Of a stretch of DNA of 64,000 nt, positions 11,028-19,438 are shown piece after piece. The stretch comes from Actinernus sp. WN-2022. Taxonomy: Eukaryota; Cnidaria; Anthozoa; Actiniaria; Actinernidae. The notes under the pieces are model-generated. The model was not told the origin of the DNA. It saw only the letters and a list, made by a program, of their open reading frames with translations, and made no database searches. Positions within the stretch are counted from its first letter, which is position 1; each line of letters begins with the position of its first letter. The stretch covers positions 76,231,032 to 76,295,031 of the forward strand of contig JAOWCC010000936.1 of the NCBI GenBank assembly GCA_030867875.1, written 5' to 3'. Position numbers and translations under genes: made by a program.

Positions 11028-11931
11028 TTCAGACTCAGACCTTCTTGAACCACTGTGGTTCAAATCTGCATCAAAGAATGACAAGGTAAGTGAAACAATT
11101 TTTATGAAGATTTACTCCACGTACACAAAAATACATGGCAGTTATTATTTTATTATTACTTTCAGGATATAAATGAAATCATTGAAGTACTGAGCTCTTC
11201 CTCCCTGGAATTAAACACTCCAGTCAAGAACACTCTAAAAAGGACAAATCAAATCCCAGGGAGGTAAGCTAATACATACATGTAGCAATGAACCGGCTAA
11301 ATAATTGATTTTAGTTCTGCATTGTTAAGTTAAAACATCAGGCCCCGGTTGCACGAAAGGTGAATAGCGCTATCCACCAGCAGGCATTATTACAACATGA
11401 AACAAGCAATGAAGGCAACCTGTACACAGCAGTCATCTTCCAATGATGTCCTGGCAAGCCTGCTTTCAATGGCAAATGAGGAGCGGTGGAGTGAACCACA
11501 AAACTCATTCATAAGAAGCATCCAGACCCACCCCAACCCCCTTTTTCTGGTACTGGCAACAAACACACAGTTACAGAACTTGAAGTCCTACTGCACCTCT
11601 GAACTATTATCAAGTGTATTGACCATTGATTCCACCTTCAACATAGGCAGGTAGGCTTCTAGCACACAGGGAGGGGGGGGGGGGGGGGGGAGTATCACAC
11701 ATATATATATAATTTTATACAGTAGTTTATATAGTTTTAAAATCTTTATATTTATATATCTTAGATAGTCTTTAATAGGTGAAGAGCCACTTGTGGAAAT
11801 ACTGTTGAATGAACCATCATTATTATTATTATAGGTTTAGTGTTACCCCAACAACATATCAAGACCTCCTACTGGAATCGAAACGGAGTGGCAAACATCC
11901 CATTTGTATTGGACCAATGCTAATGAGTGTG
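11028..11931 (+). pseudogene. MULE-like transposase gene, 5' exons (split by a 25-kb insertion)
   Basis: Four exons join in one open frame with consistent splice phases: 11,028-11,085, 11,166-11,263, 11,384-11,650 and 11,835 to about 11,931, each bounded by AG and GT. The last two encode LTIDSTFNIGR|FSVTPTTYQDLLLE...HPICIGPML, the start of a MULE-type DDE transposase core; the Asp in TIDSTFN is the probable first catalytic residue. The frame then runs into GCGAGCC satellite. The missing part (FGTDGEK and beyond) resumes at 37,216, about 25 kb away, where an in-frame stop occurs. The gene is therefore interrupted and non-functional. Upstream exons may exist before 11,028 but I could not fix them. 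Exon structure is seen directly; the MULE assignment rests on family motifs I recall. Confidence 0.7.
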
Positions 11932-11937
11932 GACAAC

Positions 11938-12028
11938 ATGCGAGCCAGCGAGCCATGCGAGCCAACGATGCGAGCCATGCGAGCCATGCGAGCCATGCAA
12001 ATAAAACATGCGAGCCATGCGAGCCATG
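11938..12028. repeat. GCGAGCCAT satellite block (left)
   Basis: Seven to nine imperfect copies of GCGAGCCAT/GCGAGCCAACGAT. The same satellite in the opposite orientation is at 35,504-35,517 and 37,147-37,207. It forms the inner part of the inverted ends of the 25-kb insertion. Confidence 0.85.
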
Positions 12029-12068
12029 AAAAAAAAACCTCACATACAAAAAATAAATAAAATACTCA

Positions 12069-12073
12069 CATAC
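12069..12073. repeat. Target-site duplication, left (CATAC)
   Basis: CATAC immediately precedes the AGTAGTATAGG terminus of the Polinton-like element, and CATAC also follows the opposite terminus at 27,382-27,386. If one terminal base is counted differently this becomes the 6-bp CATACA, matching the 6-bp duplications known for Polintons. Confidence 0.6.
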
Positions 12074-12208
12074 AGTAGTATAGGGGGAGTCAAAATGATA
12101 CCACTTTTTTCTTGCACAAGGACGTCAAAAAGCAAATTCAGAAATCTCCTTTTTGACGTCCTTGCACAACAAAAAAGTGGTATCAGTTTTTACTCCCCCT
12201 ATACTACT
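12074..12208. repeat. Terminal palindrome (hairpin) inside the left TIR
   Basis: Arms 12,074-12,132 and 12,149-12,208 pair over about 59 bp with only a few mismatches around a 16-nt loop. The stem begins AGTAGTATAGGGGGAGT and ends GGACGTCAAAAAG at the loop. Either strand could fold into a long hairpin at the very tip of the element. Confidence 0.85.
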
Positions 12209-12504
12209 GAGTAAAGTGATACCACTTTTCTTGCCCAGAGGCAAAATGATACAACTTTTTTCTTGCCCAACGAAGGCGGATTAAATACTATTTATCGTAT
12301 TTTTACGATATCGGTTTCTACCGCTTTTTTCCGGATTGGAGCAGTTTTGTTATACTATTTTATAGTATTTTTACGATATATTAAATGATCGGTTTCTACC
12401 GCTTTTTTTTTTTTTTTTTTTACGGATTAGAGCAGTTTTGTTGTACTATTGTTTTTTTTTTTTTTTTTTTTTTTTTTACATTTTAACGCCCTATTAGAGA
12501 AACA
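12074..12504. repeat. Left terminal inverted repeat of the Polinton-like element
   Basis: Matches 27,052-27,381 in inverse orientation. It consists of an outer 135-bp palindrome, then two imperfect direct repeats of GATACCACTTTTCTTGCCC, then a unit with CGGTTTCTACC and GGAGCAGTTTTGTT. The left copy carries that last unit twice (about 12,310-12,400 and 12,390-12,440), so it is about 100 bp longer than the right TIR. Two poly-T tracts follow. TIRs of this length would serve as replication origins for protein-primed DNA synthesis. Confidence 0.85.
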
Positions 12505-12752
12505 TGTTTATAAGGTATTATTTACTACTATAGTTCATTTATCGTATTTATACGTTTTATTAAAGTAGTGTAGTTATAAGGTATTACATCAATGATTAGC
12601 ATATATTAACATTTATTCGAACACTTGGTTTATAGTGAATTTATTACATTTTAACATCTATTAGAGACGTGTGGTTATGAGGCATTATACCATATATTGT
12701 CATAATTAAAACAACAATTATAGATACGCTATCATAAGGTATATATCACACA

Positions 12753-13097
12753 ATGACTGAGATAACGACTTGCGATTGGTTGATGTGTGGTAAGAATACG
12801 AAATGTGTAAGGAATAGCTCGAAAACTTCAGAGTACTGTGCTCAACACAATTATCAGATACTAAAAGGTAGCACCATATTCGTTCCATGTTTGAAGTGTG
12901 GTCGCGGTTGTCGTACGAGTCATGGACTTTGTGCGAAGTGTGGATCACCAGAGCGCCGTATCATTCGCAATAAGAAAGCCCGAGACGTGAAAGATATGAA
13001 AGATATGAAAGATACTAAGGATTGCCTTCCAGATGTATTGGTAGAATCGGATAACTTCGAATTGGAGAACTTTAAGAACCTTAAGATAGTCCAGTAG
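12753..13097 (+). CDS. Small Cys-rich zinc-binding protein of the element
   Basis: 114 residues from an ATG at 12,753. Cysteines at 7, 12, 18 and 29 plus His32 form one cluster; Cys46-x2-Cys49, Cys53 and Cys60-x2-Cys63 form a second, so two zinc ribbons are likely. A basic stretch at 68-81 precedes a KDMKDMKDTKD repeat and an acidic tail. Such small zinc proteins in DNA viruses usually bind nucleic acid or regulate transcription, but there is no direct evidence of function. It is the first gene inside the left TIR and is followed at once by a hairpin (13,122-13,169). I recall comparable Cys-rich proteins in other cnidarian elements but cannot name a family. Confidence 0.65.
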   Translation: MTEITTCDWLMCGKNTKCVRNSSKTSEYCAQHNYQILKGSTIFVPCLKCGRGCRTSHGLCAKCGSPERRIIRNKKARDVKDMKDMKDTKDCLPDVLVESDNFELENFKNLKIVQ

Positions 13098-13121
13098 TTT
13101 ATAATAAAGAAAAAAAAAAGG

Positions 13122-13169
13122 AAAAAGAATGAAGAGAAACTGTGTATACCACCTCTCTTCATTCTTTTT
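13122..13169. terminator. Perfect hairpin downstream of the zinc-protein gene
   Basis: Arms AAAAAGAATGAAGAGA (13,122-13,137) and its exact complement (13,154-13,169) enclose a 16-nt loop, followed by a long T tract. It begins 25 nt after the stop codon, so an RNA 3'-end or terminator role is plausible. A related GAATAAGAACT hairpin occurs at 22,178-22,212. Confidence 0.55.
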
Positions 13170-13199
13170 TTTTTTTTTTTTCTTTTTTTTTTTTTCGAC

Positions 13200-14106
13200 G
13201 TGTGAGAAACTTTCTATTCATAGACTTTCGTGACTATATTAAAATAATTCCGACGCGTGCGATCACTCAACCAAAAATTTAACAACTCATTTCCTATTTA
13301 ACCATGCATTTATTATGCACTATTCGATGCCGGTAAAATAGGCACCCCGCTCGCTATGAGAAGCACTTCTTTCCCATTTCTGGTCACGATATAGATAGAA
13401 AAAATTCGAACTAGACCACATGATTTTAGTTCTAAGAAGAAAAAATCAAAACAAAGAAAAAAAGACCAAAAGCAAAACTGGACGTCTCCAGAACCTCTCT
13501 AGGAACCCCTTTCTCCTTTTTCCTTACTTCGCCTTTTCGTTCCTAGAGAGGTTTTTGCTTATTACCGGGCCCGGCTTACTGTATTCGGTCTACTGTATTT
13601 GGTCCACTGTATTCGGTCTACTGTATTCGGTCTACTGTATTTGGTCCTATCTGGTTGAGGCACAACCGGCACCCGTGGGTCCCCTTTAAGATCCCTTGAG
13701 CTTCACCCATGCACCCGACCCAGGATTGACGCTGTTTGTACTGTATTCGTTCGTCTTCTGCCACATCGACAGACGCGCTACGATTTGTGAGGGGCTGGAG
13801 GCTTTTTACCCCCCACAAACCGATCTACCATGTATAGTCCCCAGACGGATTCGAACTCTGAACTGAAAGGGCCTCCATTTTCCTTCCAGTCCAGCGCTGA
13901 ACCGCGAGGGCTATACATGCTAGACAGTGACGTAGGCGAAAAATATCCTACTTATGTTTTAAGCAATTGTCGTATGTTAATTAGCGCCGCCTACGCTATG
14001 TCTCGAAATTTGCATACGAACTCGACATACAAGTTAATTTATACGAACCGCTTAGAAAAGCGTAAATATCGCCCACGCTCACTTTTCTCATATGAGATGT
14101 CAATTT
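13200..14106. other. Non-coding spacer of the element with structured repeats
   Basis: No credible gene. It contains a 15-bp perfect inverted repeat (AACCTCTCTAGGAAC at 13,492-13,506 with its complement at 13,539-13,553), a tandem array of the 14-mer TACTGTATTCGGTC at about 13,577-13,647, and a degenerate tRNA-like stretch on the minus strand at about 13,831-13,916 with a B-box-like GAGTTCGAATCC. Confidence 0.6.
13577..13647 (+). repeat. 14-bp tandem repeat
   Basis: Five copies of TACTGTATTCGGTC or TACTGTATTTGGTC in direct tandem, lying about 25 bp after the inverted repeat at 13,492-13,553. Confidence 0.85.
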
Positions 14107-14733
14107 TTATCCCAATTTTGCTATCATTTCTTCTAGCATTTTTTGCTTGACTTCGCCTCGAATTTGTTCCACTCTTTTTTCACTCATTCGGCTTAAATTA
14201 GCCGAAGTTTTGTGACGAATTTCAATCTTCATAGTTTCGTATTTATCTACCTCAGCGAGGATTAGGTTGTATTCGACGTCAGATATATTTTCATCGCGAA
14301 GGGCCTTTGATACTAGATCGCGAATCGTATTAATTTTCGCTTTAGCTAACATAGCGGTTTTCTCATGTTTAGAAACTTTTTTTCTGATCTTTTTAGCCCC
14401 AATGGTTGTAGCTGCTGAAATCATCCCACAGACCCCACCAATAACACCGAATGGTAAACCAATCACTATACCAAAACCAGTTAGAGCTACTGCTAGTCCT
14501 GAACCCGATAATAATACAGATAGACCTCCTGCTACCACAGCGACACCATGGACAATTCCTTGTGCGCGGGCGTATTTCTTACGCACACCCTCATAGTGTT
14601 TTTCTTGAGTTTCGATATCTGAAAGAGTATCTCGGACTGTTTGCAACCGAAAATTATCTCCGCTAGCCCCGCTAGCCAGCGGTGGATAAATACCTGGTGC
14701 CGTTGGAAGTAATTGAATTGAATCGCTTGCCAT
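14107..14733 (-). CDS. Predicted membrane protein of the Polinton-like element (208 aa)
   Basis: An intact 208-residue frame with an ATG at 14,733. The N-terminal third is polar and coiled-coil-like (QTVRDTLSDIETQEKHYEG). Residues about 55-112 form a long Gly/Ala/Val-rich hydrophobic block able to make two or three membrane helices (GVAVVAGGLSVLLSGSGLAV then GIVIGLPFGVIGG). The last 90 residues are highly charged and helical. The gene is the second of a minus-strand pair: the minor-capsid candidate ends 16 bp upstream, so they probably share a transcript. A virion membrane or membrane-remodelling role is inferred from context. I recognise the protein only as a recurring hypothetical in cnidarian genomes. 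Confidence 0.75.
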   Translation of the reverse strand: MASDSIQLLPTAPGIYPPLASGASGDNFRLQTVRDTLSDIETQEKHYEGVRKKYARAQGIVHGVAVVAGGLSVLLSGSGLAVALTGFGIVIGLPFGVIGGVCGMISAATTIGAKKIRKKVSKHEKTAMLAKAKINTIRDLVSKALRDENISDVEYNLILAEVDKYETMKIEIRHKTSANLSRMSEKRVEQIRGEVKQKMLEEMIAKLG

Positions 14734-14749
14734 TATGTTATATTATAAC

Positions 14750-15415
14750 TTACTCAATCTTCAATACGTATCGTATAGGTCGACCACGGAAGTCTATAAT
14801 GTTTCCTTTTTCGTCTTTAATTGTCAGGCGAAGGCTGTTTCGTCTTGTCCCTAGAGCTTTAACGACTAGGGGGCTTGATATAGAGTAAGTCGTTGCACCA
14901 AAGCCATGGGTTTCCATATTAAATATACTTAGGACTTCTGAGGGCTTTCCCCCAAGAAGTGAGAAGAGAGAATCCACCACGTCACAGTAGATATACATAT
15001 AGTGAATATCTTGTGGCACCAGGGGGTATTTTCCCACATTGATAGTCACATAGCCTGTCGGACCCCCACCTACTTTGATACCAAGCAAATCGCAGATATT
15101 CTTAGTTAACTGGATTGGTTTCTTAACATCTAAAATATAGTATTTCCTAAATGTGTGGTTTATGAATTCCAATAAACCAGCATCAACCGCGGGTTCGAAT
15201 TGGGTCATCAAGCTTCCTATACTATAATGTCCCGCCTTAATTTCGTGTGGAAACATCACACCATCGACACCCCACTTAAAGCTTCCTTTATTAGTTAGGT
15301 TCCACCAACTGTTCTCAAGAGTGATCTCAATTAGCGAAATATTATGGATGTAAATAGGTTCTTGAAAGTAGACCGTATGGTCAGCCGAGGTAGTGGTGAC
15401 ATTTAAGATTACCAT
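14750..15415 (-). CDS. Candidate minor capsid (penton-like, single jelly-roll) protein
   Basis: 221 residues with an ATG at 15,415. The protein is beta-rich with few charged helices. An early FQEPIYIHNISLIEITL strand, a late VYxxC-like segment (MYIYCDVVDSLF) and a C-terminal SLRLTIKDEKGNIIDFRGRP hairpin resemble the layout of penton-type minor capsid proteins of Polintons and adintoviruses, where a YCD segment and a final strand pair are typical. If correct it would occupy the five-fold vertices of an icosahedral virion. It is transcribed divergently from the 494-aa gene across a 175-bp intergenic region containing repeated GAAGTTTACTTC. The assignment rests on pattern recall; structure prediction would decide it. 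Confidence 0.6.
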   Translation of the reverse strand: MVILNVTTTSADHTVYFQEPIYIHNISLIEITLENSWWNLTNKGSFKWGVDGVMFPHEIKAGHYSIGSLMTQFEPAVDAGLLEFINHTFRKYYILDVKKPIQLTKNICDLLGIKVGGGPTGYVTINVGKYPLVPQDIHYMYIYCDVVDSLFSLLGGKPSEVLSIFNMETHGFGATTYSISSPLVVKALGTRRNSLRLTIKDEKGNIIDFRGRPIRYVLKIE

Positions 15416-15590
15416 ATTAAAGCCTGAAGTTTACTTCCATATCAGAAGTTTACTTCAATGATACTAACGTACGTTCTTTACTTCACGATATTAACATATG
15501 TCATAACTTTAATACGTATCAATATCAAACAGATTAGTCAAGTGGATGAATCGAACGGATTGATTGGCCCTGCGCCAAGGATAAGAAACC
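15416..15590. promoter_or_regulatory. Divergent promoter region with GAAGTTTACTTC repeats
   Basis: Between the divergent 221-aa and 494-aa genes. The interrupted palindrome GAAGTTTACTTC occurs exactly at 15,426-15,437 and 15,445-15,456, with a partial third copy (TTCTTTACTTC) at 15,474-15,484. Spacing of the two full copies is 19 bp. These are candidate binding sites for a dimeric regulator; no TATA box stands out. Confidence 0.5.
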
Positions 15591-17075
15591 ATGCCTAGTC
15601 TCCAAGCGAGAGTTCATTTCGACGGTGATTGGGGTGACTATATCGCACCTCGCAATGCAAAGGCTTTAGCGGCCTTTAAGAAAAATTATCCTCACGCGGA
15701 CTTCGATAAGTTCTCAGCTAGGACAACGGCATCCGACATACATGATGAGTCTACATACGAGACTAGAATCATGTTTTACGATGGTGGGCAGCATTGGAAT
15801 ATGAGTGGTCTCATACCAGTAGATGTCCGAAATCATCTACACGAAGCGTTACGCGGGACAACGCAAAAACGTGTGGTGGCCGCATTCGGCATAGGTTTTC
15901 CACCTCCATTCAGAAGGACTGATTTTAAGTATCCAGTTCCAGCAGTTCCCTGGGCACACGTCGCTAAGGACATATACCCTATCATACAAACGCTAAAGAT
16001 CTACGTAGCAAAGGATCAGCTATTTACATATGAGCCGCGACATATTTTTCAAGATCTGGGGCTCGATCTTAGTGAAAAACAATCGAAAGGTCCTATCGAG
16101 ATGTCGACTAAGGTTGCTAAAAGAGAGGTAAAAGAGAAAAAGTGGTTCGATGTTGAACCAATGAAACTTTGGCAGCACCAATTATGTTTTGCCGTTTGGT
16201 GTGCTACGGCAGGCTGCGGCGTATCATTCGACGACCATCTTTCAGATGATGCGCCAATCATCGACAATATTCGGAGCTTTTATCGATTTCACGTATACTA
16301 TACGATCAGGCGAGTACTGTTTGAATTGGAAGTACCACTCCCCAGAGAAAGCATATTCAATAAGTTCAACAACGTTCCATGGAATTACGTCACATATGAC
16401 AAGATCAGAATAGAGTTCGGTGCTTATGAAATCAACTTTGCCACACGTCGAAATGATATGAATGAGAAGCACTACAACTGGTTCGTTCCACAGAATGGGA
16501 AAGGATTGACAAAGGCCGGGATGGTCCGAATTAATGCGTCAATAATGGTATATTTGTTTTGTGTCTTATCATCCCAGGCTTCAACCGGCTCACCAATCAT
16601 AGGATCGAAGTCCTCAGCCGCCCAAAATAAATTCGATACGATGTTTGAAGATGCCATCATAGAATCGGCTTCAGACACTCTAGCCCAATACCGAGAATCT
16701 ATTAAGGATATTGGTTCTCGTCTAGATCTAGCAGTTGCGAAGGATTGTCTGTTAATACCTAGCTATATGATTATCTTTAAGGGCGTTACGTACGTAAACA
16801 GCCTACGAACGGCAAATAAACCTGGTATCAGTTTAGGAATAAACGATGACATCAATCTTAACGAAAAATCTCCACCACCAGCCCCTATGGAAGGCTCGAA
16901 ACTAAAAACGAATAAACCTGCTACAGACAGCGGAGCCACTACTGATACGACCGCTACGATTGATACGACACCACACAGTCGACAAAGTCGCGGCGCATCG
17001 CCAACGAATCACGAAACCAATTTAGCAATCGTGGGTATTGTGGCCGGCGTAGCCTCATGGATGATATTTCGTTAG
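15591..17075 (+). CDS. Tail-anchored protein of unknown function (494 aa)
   Basis: An intact 494-residue frame with an ATG at 15,591. The first 420 residues are globular with aromatic-rich segments (HWNMSGLIP; FAVWCATAGCGVSFDDHL; RFHVYYTIRRVLFE). Residues about 425-470 are a Pro/Thr/Ser-rich low-complexity linker, and 474-492 form one hydrophobic helix (LAIVGIVAGVASWMIF) ending in Arg, the form of a C-terminal membrane anchor. No enzyme motif is visible. I recall the FAVWCATxGCG segment from unannotated cnidarian proteins, so it is a family, but the function is unknown; a virion-surface or attachment protein is one possibility. Its stop shares bases with the stop of the convergent 342-aa gene. 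Confidence 0.75.
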   Translation: MPSLQARVHFDGDWGDYIAPRNAKALAAFKKNYPHADFDKFSARTTASDIHDESTYETRIMFYDGGQHWNMSGLIPVDVRNHLHEALRGTTQKRVVAAFGIGFPPPFRRTDFKYPVPAVPWAHVAKDIYPIIQTLKIYVAKDQLFTYEPRHIFQDLGLDLSEKQSKGPIEMSTKVAKREVKEKKWFDVEPMKLWQHQLCFAVWCATAGCGVSFDDHLSDDAPIIDNIRSFYRFHVYYTIRRVLFELEVPLPRESIFNKFNNVPWNYVTYDKIRIEFGAYEINFATRRNDMNEKHYNWFVPQNGKGLTKAGMVRINASIMVYLFCVLSSQASTGSPIIGSKSSAAQNKFDTMFEDAIIESASDTLAQYRESIKDIGSRLDLAVAKDCLLIPSYMIIFKGVTYVNSLRTANKPGISLGINDDINLNEKSPPPAPMEGSKLKTNKPATDSGATTDTTATIDTTPHSRQSRGASPTNHETNLAIVGIVAGVASWMIFR

Positions 17076-18100
17076 CGCTGACGTTTCAACGATTTATATT
17101 GCTCTACTAGGAATATGACCACAGCTACAATGAGTAGCCAGGCATTCTTGGCAAGGAAGCCGAAAACTTCTCCAGCGGTACGGAATATGAAACTCGCAAT
17201 AGCGCCTATCGCCGCAGGTAGCACGTTAGCCAACTTTTTTCCAAGATCCTTCAAAGCCTCACCAACTCCCTTAGCAACGGAAGCCAAGCCTTTTGTCAAT
17301 ATACTAACGACAGTACCAATTACGGCACCAGCGACAGCTAACACTCCAATCACCGTAAAGCCATGTTTCTTGAAGATGGCTTTTATGCGGTCTCGTAACG
17401 ACATACGATCTTTGATGGCTTCTATTTCTTCCTCGATCTCCTGTTTCTGATCCTCTAGTGCTGCTACTTTATTCTTTGCCACTTCATATTCTGGAGTTCC
17501 CTTAGTTAATGAATCCATCTTTTTTATTTCCTCGGCCTTTCGTTTATCTTTTTCGGTGGCCATATCCTCTTTCATACTAATCTCCTTTTCCGCAGTAGGT
17601 CCAAGAGCGTTTTTAAGCGTTTTCGGTAATACGTTGGGAGTGTCTACGGCGTCCGACAGTAAGTATGATCCAGCATTTTTACGATTGAGTTTTATCACGA
17701 CCCTATCATAGTCATCCAAACTAGCAGTGAACTTCGTTAGATCTGCTTTTGGAAACTTTATAGTGATTTGGTCCTGTGCATTTTCAGTCCGTCTTTTCAG
17801 TCTTTCAAATAGCGTTTCCGCAGTACTACTGCCTGCCGTAAATTGCGTTTCCGCATCATCACCTTGATTGACTAATTCTATATACTCAGCCGAACTGGTT
17901 CCCCAGTTACTACGATTTTTCCATAACCTATCACGTATGCTTTTCGTCGTATTTTTGAAGCTATGCTTAGCTCTATTCCACCAATCCATTTCTGCCTCGC
18001 CATCATCAGGTCTAATCTCCGCCCATTCTTCGGCAGTAAGATCATTCACATCGGCTCTACCTTCTTCGGTTGTAGGATCAAAATCTACATGTTCTTCCAT
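17072..18100 (-). CDS. Coiled-coil protein with C-terminal membrane helices (342 aa)
   Basis: I start it at the ATG at 18,100; the frame extends three codons further only by using a GTG. The N-terminus is acidic (EEHVDFDPTTEEG). A charged coiled coil covers roughly residues 175-240 (KVAALEDQKQEIEEEIEAI). From about 240 an amphipathic Lys/Gly-rich segment and two strongly hydrophobic stretches follow (FTVIGVLAVAGAVIGTVVSI and AWLLIVAVVIFLVEQY). This resembles a bilayer-associated virion protein or a membrane-active peptide precursor, but I cannot assign function. It is divergent from the capsid candidate across 62 bp and convergent with the 494-aa gene, overlapping it at the stop codons (TTAG at 17,072-17,075). 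Confidence 0.75.
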   Translation of the reverse strand: MEEHVDFDPTTEEGRADVNDLTAEEWAEIRPDDGEAEMDWWNRAKHSFKNTTKSIRDRLWKNRSNWGTSSAEYIELVNQGDDAETQFTAGSSTAETLFERLKRRTENAQDQITIKFPKADLTKFTASLDDYDRVVIKLNRKNAGSYLLSDAVDTPNVLPKTLKNALGPTAEKEISMKEDMATEKDKRKAEEIKKMDSLTKGTPEYEVAKNKVAALEDQKQEIEEEIEAIKDRMSLRDRIKAIFKKHGFTVIGVLAVAGAVIGTVVSILTKGLASVAKGVGEALKDLGKKLANVLPAAIGAIASFIFRTAGEVFGFLAKNAWLLIVAVVIFLVEQYKSLKRQR

Positions 18101-18162
18101 ATTGAACACTTGATATGTGATATAATATTAGTATTGGCGATATATTCAATTGTGAAACAAAC
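18101..18162. promoter_or_regulatory. Short divergent promoter between the coiled-coil and capsid genes
   Basis: Only 62 bp separate the two start codons. The interval is AT-rich with TGATATAATATTAG and GATATATTCAATTG, either of which could supply TATA-like elements in the two directions. Placement is inferred from gene orientation. Confidence 0.4.
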
Positions 18163-19413
18163 ATGATATCAACGAAGCTCCATCCTGACTATTCTCCTAG
18201 AGAAGGTAGATCTCTTAAAGCCAGTCGTGTGTTCCATCGTGTAACTTTCACTCCTTCATCAGCCAATCCGGGGGAAACTTTAATTGCTAATGTTCCTACG
18301 TTAGGCGAAAATAGACTTCTAGTACCTGGTAGTCTAGCCCTTAGTGCCAATATCACTCTATCCGGGGGTCATGCCGACAACTATTTGGTGGCCAATGTTG
18401 GACGTTGCATAGTCTCAAAGCGAGTCGTATGGATGGGAACTACTAGATTAGAAGATCTAAGTCGACCCGATCTACTACAGGTATATAGCGATCTATACCT
18501 ATCTGAGGTAGAACGAGAGAATAGCGTAGAGCGGGGCATTCAATCTGCTAATGTGAACAAACTTCGTTCAAAGGCCAGTAACGCATCTACGTCTAATGCG
18601 GCCGATAATGCGACACTAGCGGCATACGGTAGCGTATATAAGATATCTATTGATCATGAAGTTATCACAACCCATGGCGTCTTTTATCCACATGCGATTC
18701 GAGATAAGATGTCATTTCATTTGACACTGGCACCGGCCATAGACGTCATAGTCGGATCCGACAGTACGAAAGTAGGAACGTACAAACTATCGAACATTGA
18801 ACTAGAATATGAAGTCATCGAAAGTCTCGATCTTGCGTCGCAGGCCAATAGTACCTACGCCAGCGGTAAAGCATTTCTGTATAACCATTATGAGTACTTC
18901 AAAACCGTCTCAATCAATCTAGCCACCGATACACTAGTATCTGAAAGCATAAACGTACTTCGTCTCTCTCTCAATGGCATTCTTCTTCTATTTGTGGATC
19001 CTCATGTGGCAGGCACTAGAGATAGTGAGAAATTCGTAAATCCAGGAATCACCAAGGTCGAGGTACACGTCAATGGCATTCCTAACGCTCTATATTCTTT
19101 TGGGATGCTACCAAAGGATTTATGGAAGTCCGCAAATAATTGGTTTGTCCCGCGTTTCGGAGAGGCTGCCGCCGCTACATCCATGACGCATAAGAAGTTC
19201 TTTGAGAACAAGTTTGCCGCACTCATCGATTGTCGCACCTCGCAAACCAGTATAGTTCATGGAGATGGTTTAGCCCAACAAGATGCTGGAGCATCCATTC
19301 GCCTTAGGATTCATCGCAGTGGAGGCTCAGGTACGGTGAACATGCACATATTCGTGCTTTCTGATGCACAAGCAACTATTGAACAAGGAATGCTACAAAA
19401 TGTTTATCACTAA
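18163..19413 (+). CDS. Candidate major capsid protein (416 aa)
   Basis: 416 residues with an ATG at 18,163 in the context AACATGA. The protein is beta-rich, lacks membrane segments and enzyme motifs, and has recurring strand-turn elements (RLEDLSRPDLLQVYSDLY; STYASGKAFLYNHYEYFK; LNGILLLFVDPHVAGTRDSE; TKVEVHVNGIPNALYSFGM). It ends in a strand-like GTVNMHIFVLSDAQ. It lies immediately upstream of the packaging ATPase, as major capsid genes do in Polintons and related viruses. At 416 aa it is shorter than typical Polinton capsid proteins but close to the smallest double-jelly-roll capsids such as PRD1 P3. I recall homologues as unannotated proteins in cnidarians. Capsid identity is inferred from position and composition, not from a diagnostic motif. 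Confidence 0.65.
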   Translation: MISTKLHPDYSPREGRSLKASRVFHRVTFTPSSANPGETLIANVPTLGENRLLVPGSLALSANITLSGGHADNYLVANVGRCIVSKRVVWMGTTRLEDLSRPDLLQVYSDLYLSEVERENSVERGIQSANVNKLRSKASNASTSNAADNATLAAYGSVYKISIDHEVITTHGVFYPHAIRDKMSFHLTLAPAIDVIVGSDSTKVGTYKLSNIELEYEVIESLDLASQANSTYASGKAFLYNHYEYFKTVSINLATDTLVSESINVLRLSLNGILLLFVDPHVAGTRDSEKFVNPGITKVEVHVNGIPNALYSFGMLPKDLWKSANNWFVPRFGEAAAATSMTHKKFFENKFAALIDCRTSQTSIVHGDGLAQQDAGASIRLRIHRSGGSGTVNMHIFVLSDAQATIEQGMLQNVYH

Positions 19414-19438
19414 TGTACTCGTTAATGTACTCATTACC

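Noticed and set aside
11938..12028. CRISPR-like array
   Set aside because: Direct satellite units without unique spacers, in a eukaryotic transposon context.
13831..13916. Complete tRNA gene
   Set aside because: T-loop-like sequence is present but the anticodon stem does not pair and the seventh acceptor pair is mismatched.
19364..19438. Upstream ATGs as the ATPase start
   Set aside because: They overlap the capsid frame and add a non-conserved leader; the ATG at 19,439 has the best context and sits properly ahead of Walker A.
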